Positions 30,316 to 39,106 of a DNA stretch of 62,505 bases are shown piece after piece. The notes under the pieces were generated by a model, which did not search any database, was not told where the DNA came from, and worked only from the letters and a program-made list of their open reading frames with translations. Source of the DNA: a virus; IMG/VR virus record IMGVR_UViG_3300032223_002350, positions 1 through 62,505 of that record; one strand, written 5' to 3'. Made by a program: the position numbers and the translations under genes. Every line of letters starts with the position of its first letter. Position 1 is the first letter of the stretch.

Positions 30316-31245
30316 TTAAGAAAGTATATCTTGTAAGTATGGAAAGTATTTTGGCTTTAAATGTACTGATTGCTTTGATTCTAATATTTCTAGCATTGCT
30401 GTACCATCTTCGTCTATCCAATTTTCTGGCCATGATATAAAATTAAGTCCTGATTCTGCTATAATATTATTTGCTATTTGTCTTAATTCCATTCTCTGCT
30501 GACGTGATCCAAAGAATGGTTGCTTTTTATATAGCCCAGTTCCAGGTATTTTACGTGATTCATGTTCTACTGGAAGTAATTGAATCAATGTTGGATTATT
30601 GAGTTCTTTTGCTAGGTTTACGTATTTTGTAAATAATTTTTGTGTTGCTGCTACTGGATCTGATTGACGAGCTAAATGAAATCTCAAATCTATATTCCCA
30701 AAGTAAAGCACAACATTACCTGGTCTTACTTGATTTATTGCCTGAGCATTTGCATGTTTCAACCATCCAAATAAAGTCTTACCGGGATTAAAACTCAACG
30801 CGTATCCAGGTCTCCATACTGATAATGAATGTGAGTCTCCAATGACAATATTTGGGTTTGGTTTTGAGAAATAATCAATGGCTTTATTTGTATGCCATGG
30901 CCAATGAGAAGTTTGAATTTTAATTCTATTATTGAACTTAAGAAAATCAAAAGTCTTATTGACAAATTCTATCTCCCCAGTATATTGAGATATAGCCGTC
31001 ATCTTTTCTGTGTGAATTGGTTGTGGTCCTCCTGGAATATTAAAGCTGCCATCTGTGAAATTTACTCCTTCACATATATACAACTTTTCATATTGACTCC
31101 ACGTATTGGGATCTGGATTTACGTCTATCTCATCTTGTGGATTAAGATCTTTGACCATCTTTGTTGTGATGAGCCCGTAAGCACCACCCTGCGAATTTAG
31201 AGTGGAGCCTACGTTTCCCATTATTGATATTAGTGCTGCTTTCAT
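30316..31245 (-). CDS. SGNH-hydrolase-like protein, 309 aa
   Basis: IVIGDSHSLSVWRPG (about residues 133-147) matches SGNH block I with the nucleophile Ser after GDS. VVLYFGNIDLRFH resembles block III (G.N.D). HLKPKYFPY near the end provides the block V His. It may be an esterase or an acyl-sugar deacylase; the target is unknown. It is placed directly after groEL in the same transcription unit (23 nt apart). Confidence 0.6.
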   Translation of the reverse strand: MKAALISIMGNVGSTLNSQGGAYGLITTKMVKDLNPQDEIDVNPDPNTWSQYEKLYICEGVNFTDGSFNIPGGPQPIHTEKMTAISQYTGEIEFVNKTFDFLKFNNRIKIQTSHWPWHTNKAIDYFSKPNPNIVIGDSHSLSVWRPGYALSFNPGKTLFGWLKHANAQAINQVRPGNVVLYFGNIDLRFHLARQSDPVAATQKLFTKYVNLAKELNNPTLIQLLPVEHESRKIPGTGLYKKQPFFGSRQQRMELRQIANNIIAESGLNFISWPENWIDEDGTAMLEILESKQSVHLKPKYFPYLQDILS

Positions 31246-31268
31246 AACCTTATCTTTTTATTAATCTA

Positions 31269-32921
31269 CTACATTCCTGGCATTCCTGAAAATCCATCTG
31301 CTGAGTTTTCTTCTTTTTCAGACTTCTTTTCTAAAACCACAGATTCTACTGTGAGGATTGTGCCTGCTACTCCACTTGCATTTTTGATAGAAGATGTTAC
31401 TACCTTTGTTGGATCTAAAAGTCCTGCTTCTATACCATTGACAATACACTTATTTTTTGCATCATAGGTAGTAAATTGATCATCTTTTAAATTTATACTA
31501 TGGAGAATCTCATACCAAGTATCAACACCCGCATTTGAAAGTATCTTTTTAAATGGTTCATGACAAGCTTCTTTGACAATATTAAAACCAATCTTCTCAT
31601 TTTCTTTCCAATCCAATGTTTTATTCTTCATGGCCGTGATTGCTTTAATAAGAGCTATACCGCCACCTGGAAGTATACCATCTACTAATGCTGCCTTTGT
31701 AGCAAGCAGTGCATCTTCTACTCGATCTTTCTTCTCTTTCATCTCAATTTCAGAGTTGCCTCCTACATTAATGATTGCTACTCCACCAATAAGTTTACCA
31801 AGACGTTCTTGTAGTTTCTCCTTTTCAAAGAAAGACTGTGCTTTATCTATCTGGTCTTTGATTTCCAGTGATCTTGCTTGTATTACTTCTGCATCTCCTT
31901 TGCCATCTACGATTGTTGTGTCTTCCTTGCTTACTGTTGCCAATCTTGATTTTCCTAGGAATTTATCCATGTCTTGAGGTGTTATCTTGTCAAGCTTATG
32001 ACCTTTGCTTTTTGATAGCACAGTACCACCTGTTAGTATTGCCATGTCCTCAAGAAGCAATGTACGACGATCACCAAAGTCTGGAGCTTTTACTGCACAT
32101 ACTTTTACAACACCTCTCATCTTATTAACGATCATTAGTGCTAGTGCTTCATCTCCATAATCTTCTGCTATGATAAGGATTGATTTGTTCTCTGAGTTTG
32201 CTTTTTGTAGGAATGGTATGATCTCAGTTGCTGCATTGATTCTGCCATCGAATAAAAGAATATAGCAATCTTCAAGGATAGAGGTCATCGTAGTATTATT
32301 TGTCACGAAATATGGGCTCTTATATCCTCGGTCAAACTGCATACCCTCTACAACTTCGAGCGTAGTCTCTCCTGTTTTTGACTCTTCAATTGTGATCAGA
32401 CCCTCACGGCCTACTTTGTCTATTGCTGCAGAGATTAATTCTCCCACCTCAGAGTCATTATTGCCTGATATTGTTGCTACTTGCTTGATCTGCTCTTCTG
32501 TGCTTACATCAACTGAAAACTTCTTCAGCTCTTCTATAACCATTGCAACCGCCTTGTCTATACCAGCTTTTACTTCAACTGCATTAGTGCCTTGGCGTAT
32601 TTCTTTCATGCCCTCTTGGATCATCTTTGTAGCAAGCAGTGTTGATGTTGTTGTGCCATCTCCAGCTTCATTTGCCGACTTTATCGATACCTGCTTCACC
32701 ATCTGTGCTCCAAGATCTTCGAAGTCATTCTCTAACTTTAAAAATGATTTTGCAACTGTGACACCATCTTTTGTGGCTTTTACTTCTCCATTTGGTTCAC
32801 GTATCAAGACTGTGCGGCCTCCTGGTCCAAGCGTTGATGATACTGTCTTATTTAATTTTTCAATGCCGGCAAGGAGTTGTTCCTTTAGCTCTGTTCCGAA
32901 AACACTATTTGTTGTACTCAT
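31269..32921 (-). CDS. groL: GroEL-type chaperonin, 550 aa
   Basis: Full length with the usual landmarks: LGPGGRTVLI, KDGVTVAKSF, AGDGTTTSTLLA (ATP site, residues ~86-97), ISGNNDSEVG, an intact apical domain, LPGGGIALIKA near the C-terminus and a Met-rich end (GFSGMPGM) like the bacterial GGM tail. It folds proteins in a double-ring cage with GroES. Carrying both GroEL and GroES is rare for a phage; the likely client is a virion or replication protein. Confidence 0.95.
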   Translation of the reverse strand: MSTTNSVFGTELKEQLLAGIEKLNKTVSSTLGPGGRTVLIREPNGEVKATKDGVTVAKSFLKLENDFEDLGAQMVKQVSIKSANEAGDGTTTSTLLATKMIQEGMKEIRQGTNAVEVKAGIDKAVAMVIEELKKFSVDVSTEEQIKQVATISGNNDSEVGELISAAIDKVGREGLITIEESKTGETTLEVVEGMQFDRGYKSPYFVTNNTTMTSILEDCYILLFDGRINAATEIIPFLQKANSENKSILIIAEDYGDEALALMIVNKMRGVVKVCAVKAPDFGDRRTLLLEDMAILTGGTVLSKSKGHKLDKITPQDMDKFLGKSRLATVSKEDTTIVDGKGDAEVIQARSLEIKDQIDKAQSFFEKEKLQERLGKLIGGVAIINVGGNSEIEMKEKKDRVEDALLATKAALVDGILPGGGIALIKAITAMKNKTLDWKENEKIGFNIVKEACHEPFKKILSNAGVDTWYEILHSINLKDDQFTTYDAKNKCIVNGIEAGLLDPTKVVTSSIKNASGVAGTILTVESVVLEKKSEKEENSADGFSGMPGM

Positions 32922-32924
32922 ATT

Positions 32925-33215
32925 CTAATTTAAAATTGCTAAGACTTCTGTCTCTTTTGTGATGAAATAATCCTCTCCGGCGAGGCTGATCTTTGTAGTG
33001 CCCATCTTTGGTATGAGAACTATGTCTCCTATATTAAGATTTGATGGGATAGTTGTATCAGAATTATAGTTATACGTACCTGAAGTCGCTATAACTTCTC
33101 CTGATTCTGGACGTTCTTTGCCCATGTCTGGAAGAATGATATTGCCTACCATCTCTTCTGATGTCTCTACTGGCTTGAGTACAATGTACCCATTTTTCGG
33201 TGTGATTTTGCTCAT
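32925..33215 (-). CDS. groS: GroES-type co-chaperonin, 96 aa
   Basis: The length equals bacterial GroES. NGYIVLKPVETSEEMVG, IILPDMGKERPESGEVIA (mobile loop) and IGDIVLIPKMGTTKISLAG (beta barrel), then DYFITKETEVLAIL, follow the GroES order. It lies 3 nt upstream of groEL in one operon; the promoter candidate is at 33240-33261. Confidence 0.93.
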   Translation of the reverse strand: MSKITPKNGYIVLKPVETSEEMVGNIILPDMGKERPESGEVIATSGTYNYNSDTTIPSNLNIGDIVLIPKMGTTKISLAGEDYFITKETEVLAILN

Positions 33216-33239
33216 AAAATAATATAAACTTTATTTTTG

Positions 33240-33261
33240 TAAATGTAAAACTTTTCTTTTC
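33240..33261 (-). promoter_or_regulatory. weak early-type promoter for groES-groEL
   Basis: Minus-strand TACATTTA is present, but the TCAA box is replaced by GAAA at the ten-base spacing. It lies 25 nt upstream of the groES ATG. Confidence 0.4.
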
Positions 33262-33272
33262 AGTTGGTTAAA

Positions 33273-33286
33273 GAAACACCCATAAC
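33273..33286 (+). repeat. left arm of a 14-bp inverted repeat
   Basis: GAAACACCCATAAC is exactly complementary to 34175-34188. The two arms flank the zinc-ribbon protein gene 33297-34085. Confidence 0.7.
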
Positions 33287-33296
33287 CTATAAGATT

Positions 33297-34085
33297 TTAT
33301 AATTTTTCTCCGCAATTTGGACAGAACTTCCAATTTGATTTCTTAATTCTTATTCCACACTCTCCACAGTAATTCCTGATCTCACTTGCCTGTATAGCTT
33401 TGAGAGACTCTGGAAGTAGATGGTATTCGTACGTGTAATATGGAGTCTTGTAGAAATCTCCTGTTGTATTTGTAAATTTCTGATTTGATTTCTCTCCTTG
33501 TGCTACTCTACCCGTCTCTACTGAATCTGGCTTTGCCTCATTAAGTAGCCCAGTAGTTCTAATATTTGGACCAGCAAATGTGTTGCTTGAGTTTGAGAAA
33601 GATGTAGATGAGTAAAAGCTTGTAGTGCTCTGTCCTATAATGTTTCCAGTTGGAGATTTATATGTGATTGAATCATAGTATACTGGAGGTGTAACGGTTG
33701 TAATTACGCCAGTGGTAAACGTTATAATTTCTGGATAAAACTCAACCTTTATTAATCCATTCTTTTCTCTTGCTGATGATGTTTCTTCTACGTCATCTAC
33801 TTCGAATGTCTTAAAAATGAATTTTGCATTCTCATCGATAAATCTCTCTAAGAATATTCTATCACCAGCTGGAATTACAATGCCTGATTTTGAAACCAAC
33901 TTGCCGTTGATCCAGATCTTTGCCATATATTTTACTGATGTAGGATTGTGTAATTCTATCTCGAAGTTTGTTTCGTCCTTGAGGTGGATGTTTGTGATGT
34001 TGTAGACTTTTAGCCTAGACTTCTTTGATGTGATGTGCGCTTCGGGCCTAGCAAATGTGCCATACCCCGTGTTTGTGATGTACAT
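33297..34085 (-). CDS. virion-associated-like protein with C-terminal zinc ribbon, 262 aa
   Basis: The preferred start is the Met at 34085 (MYITNTGYGTF). The first 120 residues look beta-rich (DETNFEIELHNPTSVKYMAK...). A Ser/Thr-rich linker follows (about 150-215). The end is a clean zinc ribbon, CGECG and CPNCG, 16 residues apart. It might be a structural or host-binding protein; no family is recognised. It lies alone between groES and DNA polymerase, flanked by a 14-bp inverted repeat. Confidence 0.6.
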   Translation of the reverse strand: MYITNTGYGTFARPEAHITSKKSRLKVYNITNIHLKDETNFEIELHNPTSVKYMAKIWINGKLVSKSGIVIPAGDRIFLERFIDENAKFIFKTFEVDDVEETSSAREKNGLIKVEFYPEIITFTTGVITTVTPPVYYDSITYKSPTGNIIGQSTTSFYSSTSFSNSSNTFAGPNIRTTGLLNEAKPDSVETGRVAQGEKSNQKFTNTTGDFYKTPYYTYEYHLLPESLKAIQASEIRNYCGECGIRIKKSNWKFCPNCGEKL

Positions 34086-34174
34086 GATTTTCCTTTTTTT
34101 ATGTGTTAACAATGTTGCCGGTCTTATCGTGGCCTGTGACCATTCAAGGGATATTGCTTCCCAAGATCGACAAA

Positions 34175-34188
34175 GTTATGGGTGTTTC
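34175..34188 (-). repeat. right arm of a 14-bp inverted repeat
   Basis: The reverse complement of 33273-33286. A late-type ATATTTATAG box (34200-34191) lies just next to it. Confidence 0.7.
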
Positions 34189-34214
34189 ATCTATAAATAT
34201 ATGTGTTTTATATT

Positions 34215-36521
34215 CTAATGTGCATCTTTCCAATTTTTTCCTATTGCTGCTGGTGCTTTAAGCTTTATGCTGATCTTTGTTGTATTCTCCATGCACTCTT
34301 GTACTATTGCAGCGCACTCCTCTGCATGTTGTTCTGGTGCCTCTGTCACAATCTGGTCATGAATCTGAGCACAAACCCAACCTTTTATATTATGTTTTTT
34401 AAGCTCTCTGTTGATTGCTATAGCTGCTCTATTTACAATTGATGCTGATAAACCTTGAATTTGTACATTGCGAGAATTATTAACACCATTAACATAATCC
34501 CTATAAATCTTAGTGACTTTCTCCTTACCATATTGTTTAGATAGCATATTTCTAATCTGCCAGTCTAATATTCCATCTCCAAGTGAATCATATATTTTTT
34601 TGACTTTACTTAAGTGTCTAATACGTCCTACTTGAGTCTTAACATATCCTAAAGTCTGTGCTTGGAGTTTTGAGTCTGCCATCCACTGCTTCAATGCCGG
34701 AAAGCCGTTGAGGTATCCATCTACTAAAACTTGAGCCTTCTTCTGTGGTATGTCGAGGTTCATTCCTAGCGCGTAAGCTCCCATGCCGTAAGGGATCCCA
34801 AGCGCGTATGCTTTGGCTTTGTTCCTGAGCTGTGGCGCGTGCTTTCTGAGGAAGTTCTCTGCTTTTTTATCAGGAGAGTACTGATCAAGCTTCTCTGTCT
34901 TTATCGCGATCGTGGAGTAGAAGTCCCAGTTGTTCCTGAAGATGTCCTTGAGTCCTTCATCACCTGAAACATGGGCGAATACGTGAGGTTCCAAAGATTC
35001 ATAGTCACAATCAATAAAGCTATTTCCAGTATCAGATATAAAGAATGCTCTTACTAAATTTGTATATTCTACGACTATTGGATCATCTTCACCTTCTTCT
35101 TTTGGTCTTGGAAGTTGCTGCGCATCTGAGCCATATCTACCTGATACTGTGCCATGTTGTTTGTAATAAAAATAATATCTACCATCTTCTTGTGCATCTA
35201 GAAAACGATCCATGTATGTAGACTTAATCTTTAGTAACTTACCATATATCCTTAGTTTAGATGCCCAAGAATGTTGATCAGCAATACTTTGGATAAGATC
35301 ATCATCAAATTGAGGTTTACCTTTCTTTGTATTTGATAGAGGTTTTATTCCAAGTGCAGTGAATGCTATGTCGCCCATTTGATCTTTAGACTGTATATTA
35401 AAGAAAGTACCATCATTGTCTCTTTTCCATAATCTCATACTTATTTTTTGTAGATCTGCTTCGTCAATTACAAATTCATGTCCACCCATAAGAAAAGTCT
35501 TTGCTGGAGAATCTGGAAGTTTGGATAGTGTTGTTTGGGTAATACTGTACCTGCTTGAAATACCTGACTTTGGTAGAGGAAGATCGAAGTACGCAACTGT
35601 CTCCTGTGCATATGATCCTTTATTACTTGGTGGAAATGATTCAACTGCTTTATGTATTATCCAATCTTTGACCTCTTGTCTACCCATAAGATCCTCAACT
35701 ACAAGATCATAGTATCTTTTCATATCAAGATCTATTCTATCCCTGGAAGATTTAATGGTATCAATATCGAGCTTTACGCCTTTATCTTCCATTGGAATTG
35801 TTACCTCTTTATAAAGTGGCATAACTTCATCAACAAAGAAGAAGTCTTCAAGTCCTTCATCTTTTATCTTTTGTAAATAGTAATTGTATACTCGTAATGT
35901 AAGATCGGTATCAGCACATGCATACTTAGACAGAATATCTATATCTGCTTTCCAAATCTCGTAGTTCTCCTTTGTAGTTGAACCACCATTTGCATTGATT
36001 GACGCTTTTAGTTCAAGCTGCTCCTGATTTGCCTCAGTCTCAATGTCAATACCAATCGAGGTCTGTATGCTCTTGGCTATTTCCTTGAGAGCAAAAGTTC
36101 CTTGACCATACTCTGAATTTGCACCCTCTTCTTGGACTGTATGCACCATGAGAATTGTATCTGCATGTATAGAGTCTATAAGATCTACTCCATAGAAATT
36201 CTTAACAAATCTAGTATCAAATGAGAGGTTGTGACCGATGATCTTCTTGCCTATAAGCATCGTAATAATTCTCTTTGCTATATCATGACATAATACATCA
36301 TCAATCTTAGCGTCCTGGAGCTCACCATTGACAAATAACATTGTTGGCATATAGTAACCTAGGCCTACTTCACCTGAGACAGAAAAGCCTATTATCTTGC
36401 CTCGTCTAGGATTTAGGGAGTTTGTTTCCGTATCAAAGGAAATGAGATCATGTTTTTGGATGTGAGCTATCATTTGCCTCACTACATCCAAAGTAGCTAC
36501 TTTCAAATATGTCCTTGTCAT
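34215..36521 (-). CDS. polA: family A DNA polymerase with 3'-5' exonuclease, 768 aa
   Basis: The start is taken at 36521 (MTRTYLKVATL). Exonuclease domain: DLISFDTETNSL (Exo I), then GHNLSFDTRF (Exo II) and KYACADTDLTLRVYNYY (Exo III). Polymerase domain: FIDCDYESLEPHVFAHV (motif A, catalytic Asp), RNKAKAYALGIPYGMGAYAL (motif B), and CAQIHDQIVTEAP (motif C). The usual HDE of motif C is HDQ here, an oddity to verify. It has no 5'-3' exonuclease domain; that is a separate gene (40509-41522). It is the phage replicative polymerase. Its 5' end overlaps 36448-36702 by 74 nt. Confidence 0.93.
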   Translation of the reverse strand: MTRTYLKVATLDVVRQMIAHIQKHDLISFDTETNSLNPRRGKIIGFSVSGEVGLGYYMPTMLFVNGELQDAKIDDVLCHDIAKRIITMLIGKKIIGHNLSFDTRFVKNFYGVDLIDSIHADTILMVHTVQEEGANSEYGQGTFALKEIAKSIQTSIGIDIETEANQEQLELKASINANGGSTTKENYEIWKADIDILSKYACADTDLTLRVYNYYLQKIKDEGLEDFFFVDEVMPLYKEVTIPMEDKGVKLDIDTIKSSRDRIDLDMKRYYDLVVEDLMGRQEVKDWIIHKAVESFPPSNKGSYAQETVAYFDLPLPKSGISSRYSITQTTLSKLPDSPAKTFLMGGHEFVIDEADLQKISMRLWKRDNDGTFFNIQSKDQMGDIAFTALGIKPLSNTKKGKPQFDDDLIQSIADQHSWASKLRIYGKLLKIKSTYMDRFLDAQEDGRYYFYYKQHGTVSGRYGSDAQQLPRPKEEGEDDPIVVEYTNLVRAFFISDTGNSFIDCDYESLEPHVFAHVSGDEGLKDIFRNNWDFYSTIAIKTEKLDQYSPDKKAENFLRKHAPQLRNKAKAYALGIPYGMGAYALGMNLDIPQKKAQVLVDGYLNGFPALKQWMADSKLQAQTLGYVKTQVGRIRHLSKVKKIYDSLGDGILDWQIRNMLSKQYGKEKVTKIYRDYVNGVNNSRNVQIQGLSASIVNRAAIAINRELKKHNIKGWVCAQIHDQIVTEAPEQHAEECAAIVQECMENTTKISIKLKAPAAIGKNWKDAH

Positions 36522-36702
36522 AAACTTTATTTTTCTTGTATGGGAATAACTTATTGAGTCTACTCTGACGCCTTTCACATCCACAGTCTTCTAAACCTAA
36601 AACTTTTTTAGCAAACCACATAGACAAACGATCCAGTCCAAATAAATGGGTGAATCGTGCTATTGTATCTCCAAGACCTCTACTCTTTGTCTTTCTTTGC
36701 AT
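36448..36702 (-). CDS. small conserved phage protein, 84 aa
   Basis: GLGDTIARFTHLFGLDRLSMW then LGLEDCGCERRQSRLNKLFPY: I recall this DCGC..R...LN..FP pattern from small proteins of T4-like and other large phages, where the function is unknown. The Cys pair could bind metal. It overlaps the polymerase start by 74 nt and 36680-36886 by 23 nt, a compact arrangement. Confidence 0.65.
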   Translation of the reverse strand: MQRKTKSRGLGDTIARFTHLFGLDRLSMWFAKKVLGLEDCGCERRQSRLNKLFPYKKNKVYDKDIFESSYFGCSEANDSSHPKT

Positions 36703-36886
36703 TTATCTTTTTTTCTACCTCTGTTAATGCTCCTGCGATATTGAGTATCATATTCTGAACTTGGAGCCAAAGTGTATTATGATCCTGTCTTAGTCTATGT
36801 ATAAGTCTAAATTGGTATACCTGCATTATCATGAGTATGAATATCACAATGAGGTAAAATGTCTGTTGCGTAACGGTAAATGTCAT
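36680..36886 (-). CDS. small membrane-anchored coiled-coil protein, 68 aa
   Basis: One membrane helix (residues ~9-26, FYLIVIFILMIMQVYQF) is followed by a charged coil (LIHRLRQDHNTLWLQVQNM) and a Lys-rich end. Topology suggests an inner-membrane anchor with a cytoplasmic coil. Function unknown. A promoter candidate lies 25 nt upstream (36911-36933). Confidence 0.6.
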   Translation of the reverse strand: MTFTVTQQTFYLIVIFILMIMQVYQFRLIHRLRQDHNTLWLQVQNMILNIAGALTEVEKKINAKKDKE

Positions 36887-36910
36887 ATTTAAATGTATAA
36901 CTTTTTTATG

Positions 36911-36933
36911 AGAATATAAAATTTAAATCTTGA
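36911..36933 (-). promoter_or_regulatory. promoter candidate, TATATTCT variant
   Basis: Minus-strand TCAA, eleven bases (one more than usual), TATATTCT. It lies 25 nt upstream of the ATG at 36886 and would serve the polymerase unit. Confidence 0.45.
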
Positions 36934-36935
36934 GT

Positions 36936-38789
36936 CTATACTAAGCATGCTCCGCCAGCACATGCGACTTGGTCCTTAAGATCTGTATTATCTTCAGCTT
37001 CTATTACCAGACTTAGATCAATATTTGAAAGTGATCTCATCATCTCTTCATACTTCTCTTGAGTGCATTCTTCAAAAGGCGCTTGAATGTAACTTCCTCC
37101 ATCGTAATTTAGCACTGATAATCCATTATAGCAAGTCCTATTCTCCCACATCCACTCACCCACTGTCTCCCATTCATTGTCTTTTATTGAAATTGTGGCT
37201 GAGATATTGTGCGTGTTTTGACCTGTTCTATGTCCTGGTTTGATCCAATTGTTGTAGAAGTATTTTACTCTCTCAAGCAGATCTATTGCTGACTCTGTTC
37301 TGAGTATTGATCCAGCTGGTGCTTTTTGAGGAACTGAGATTATTGCTGTGCTGTGTGGTTTAAAGTACTCGTCTTGTACAAGCTCTGGGTGATATAGGCT
37401 GAGGTATGTGTATATTGCTTCATTCTTGCCTACTCTTACATTTCTGATATAGTATTCGCTATGCCACGCATGTATGCCAGAAGATGTGCCCAGGACTAAA
37501 GAAGATGTGCCTGATGGTTTTATTGTAGTGCAACGGGCTGCAGTATTGATTCCTATTGCTTTTGCTATGCCCGCATTTGTCTCTTTTACTATGAGTGCTG
37601 CTTTTTTAAGATCTAGCTTTTGTGCTACTCCAGATCCAATACCTGTCATTCCAACTCCAATCAAGGCTTCCTTTTCAGTTGTCTTCTGCCATATAGGTCT
37701 TAGATAGTGAAAGTTTGTATATCCTGCTTGTAGAGTTCCGATAATTGTTGCTGCTTTTACTCTGCTATTTAAGTCATCTTGATCTACTACATCTGAAACA
37801 TTTACCTCACATAGATTACAGAACTGATATGGTCTAAGCGCTATTTCGCAACACGGATTAGTTCCCCAATCCTTATCATTATTTAAATATATACCTGGTT
37901 CTCCTGCTCCTGAGTTTTTAATCTTATCCCAAAGCTCCATGAAAAACTCCTTTGTAATTCTATTTCTTAAGAGTACTGCTGAATTATTTGCTCTGCCTCT
38001 TTGTGGATTAAGTTCCCACCATTGACCAGACTTACATGAGATCATATCCTCGTCATCTGCAGAAAAAAGTGATATTAAAGCTGCTCTTCTAATACCACCA
38101 GCAAGTACTGCATCAGCTATATGACACACCATATCATGAACTTCTATAGGACTTAGTTTGTCTCCATCTTCTTTCTGACTGAGTATACCGTCTAACATTA
38201 ATAGACATTCTTTTAGTGGCTGAGGACCTGGAGCTTTACCACCTGAAGTAATCAACATTGCACCTTTTGGACGTATATCAGAAAAGTCAAAATTTATTGT
38301 AGATCCTCCTTTGAAATATGATTTAACCAGAGCTTTGACTGCATCTGCCCAACCTTCTATTGAGTCTCCTATTAAAAATCTTGTGTGCTTTTTTGGATTT
38401 GGTTTTCTTATCTCTGGAAGTTTTTCTACATGATGTTTTTGCACAGAGAAACCAACTCCTGTGCCTCCAAGCAAAAGAAACATTGTCTCAGAAAATGCGT
38501 GAATATCATCTATTGGAAGATATGCACAATTATAAACACGATTTGGAGATATTTCTATTGACTTACCACCAAATTGTAGACTTCTCATAGACGGAAGTAC
38601 TTTCTTATCATACACATATCCATATGCCCAATCTATTTCAATTTCCATATTAGGATACTTCTTGAGATGCATTGCCTTGTTTCTATCTACCAATTCTTCC
38701 CAAGACTCTCGTTTTTGTGATTCTGGTAAATATTTCGAATATTTCATATGTATCGTGATATCCGATAGTATTTCCTGTGCTACGTTCAT
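36936..38789 (-). CDS. nrdJ: adenosylcobalamin-dependent (class II) ribonucleotide reductase, 617 aa
   Basis: A monomeric RTPR-like enzyme: LPSMRSLQFGG, LLLGGTGVGFSVQ, the active-site block NPCCEIALRPYQFCNLCEV (about residues 311-329; N, Cys, Glu), IKPSGTSSLVLGTSSGIH and the redox tail CAGGAC at residues 610-615. It makes deoxyribonucleotides without oxygen but needs coenzyme B12, so the host must supply or take up cobalamin. The thioredoxin at 26196-26453 is the likely reductant. The length is in the usual range for phage class II enzymes. Confidence 0.93.
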   Translation of the reverse strand: MNVAQEILSDITIHMKYSKYLPESQKRESWEELVDRNKAMHLKKYPNMEIEIDWAYGYVYDKKVLPSMRSLQFGGKSIEISPNRVYNCAYLPIDDIHAFSETMFLLLGGTGVGFSVQKHHVEKLPEIRKPNPKKHTRFLIGDSIEGWADAVKALVKSYFKGGSTINFDFSDIRPKGAMLITSGGKAPGPQPLKECLLMLDGILSQKEDGDKLSPIEVHDMVCHIADAVLAGGIRRAALISLFSADDEDMISCKSGQWWELNPQRGRANNSAVLLRNRITKEFFMELWDKIKNSGAGEPGIYLNNDKDWGTNPCCEIALRPYQFCNLCEVNVSDVVDQDDLNSRVKAATIIGTLQAGYTNFHYLRPIWQKTTEKEALIGVGMTGIGSGVAQKLDLKKAALIVKETNAGIAKAIGINTAARCTTIKPSGTSSLVLGTSSGIHAWHSEYYIRNVRVGKNEAIYTYLSLYHPELVQDEYFKPHSTAIISVPQKAPAGSILRTESAIDLLERVKYFYNNWIKPGHRTGQNTHNISATISIKDNEWETVGEWMWENRTCYNGLSVLNYDGGSYIQAPFEECTQEKYEEMMRSLSNIDLSLVIEAEDNTDLKDQVACAGGACLV

Positions 38790-38868
38790 TTTTGCTTAAA
38801 TTTTAAAAATAGTTTATAACTTGGGCTCTGAGATGAGTCCATCAAATTGATTTTAGTAGATTGTTGTG

Positions 38869-39069
38869 TTACTTACCTGGGATAGTAGTATTACCTGATG
38901 TAGCTGGGGTTTTAGACTGCATATTTTTTAACTTTGTAGTATTCATGCTCTTTTGATTTGTTGAATTAAGAGCAGCTATGCTATCATTATATTTGTCAGA
39001 AGTTTCATTAGTTCTGAAACCATCCCCCTTTATTGCCTTATTAAATAGATCTATTATAAAGTTTGCCAT
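38869..39069 (-). CDS. small hypothetical protein, 66 aa
   Basis: An Asn/Ser/Thr-rich, low-complexity 66-residue protein (TSDKYNDSIAALNSTNQKSM) after a hydrophobic start (ANFIIDLFNKAIKG). A late-type ATATTTATTA box lies upstream (39091-39100). It may be a small virion or internal protein. Function unknown. Confidence 0.5.
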   Translation of the reverse strand: MANFIIDLFNKAIKGDGFRTNETSDKYNDSIAALNSTNQKSMNTTKLKNMQSKTPATSGNTTIPGK

Positions 39070-39090
39070 ATTTGTTTATTTTCTTCGTAT

Positions 39091-39100
39091 TAATAAATAT
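39091..39100 (-). promoter_or_regulatory. late promoter motif
   Basis: Minus-strand ATATTTATTA, about 22 nt upstream of the ATG at 39069. Confidence 0.5.
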
Positions 39101-39106
39101 CTGAAA

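Noticed and set aside
30290-30433. N-terminal extension of the DUF6378-type protein
   Set aside because: The extra 48 residues overlap the end of the SGNH-like gene and look like translated non-coding DNA; the family begins at the inner Met.
31573-32928. Long open frames on the plus strand opposite groEL
   Set aside because: They are antisense shadows of a strongly conserved gene; they have Ser/Leu-rich artificial composition and no promoter or start context.
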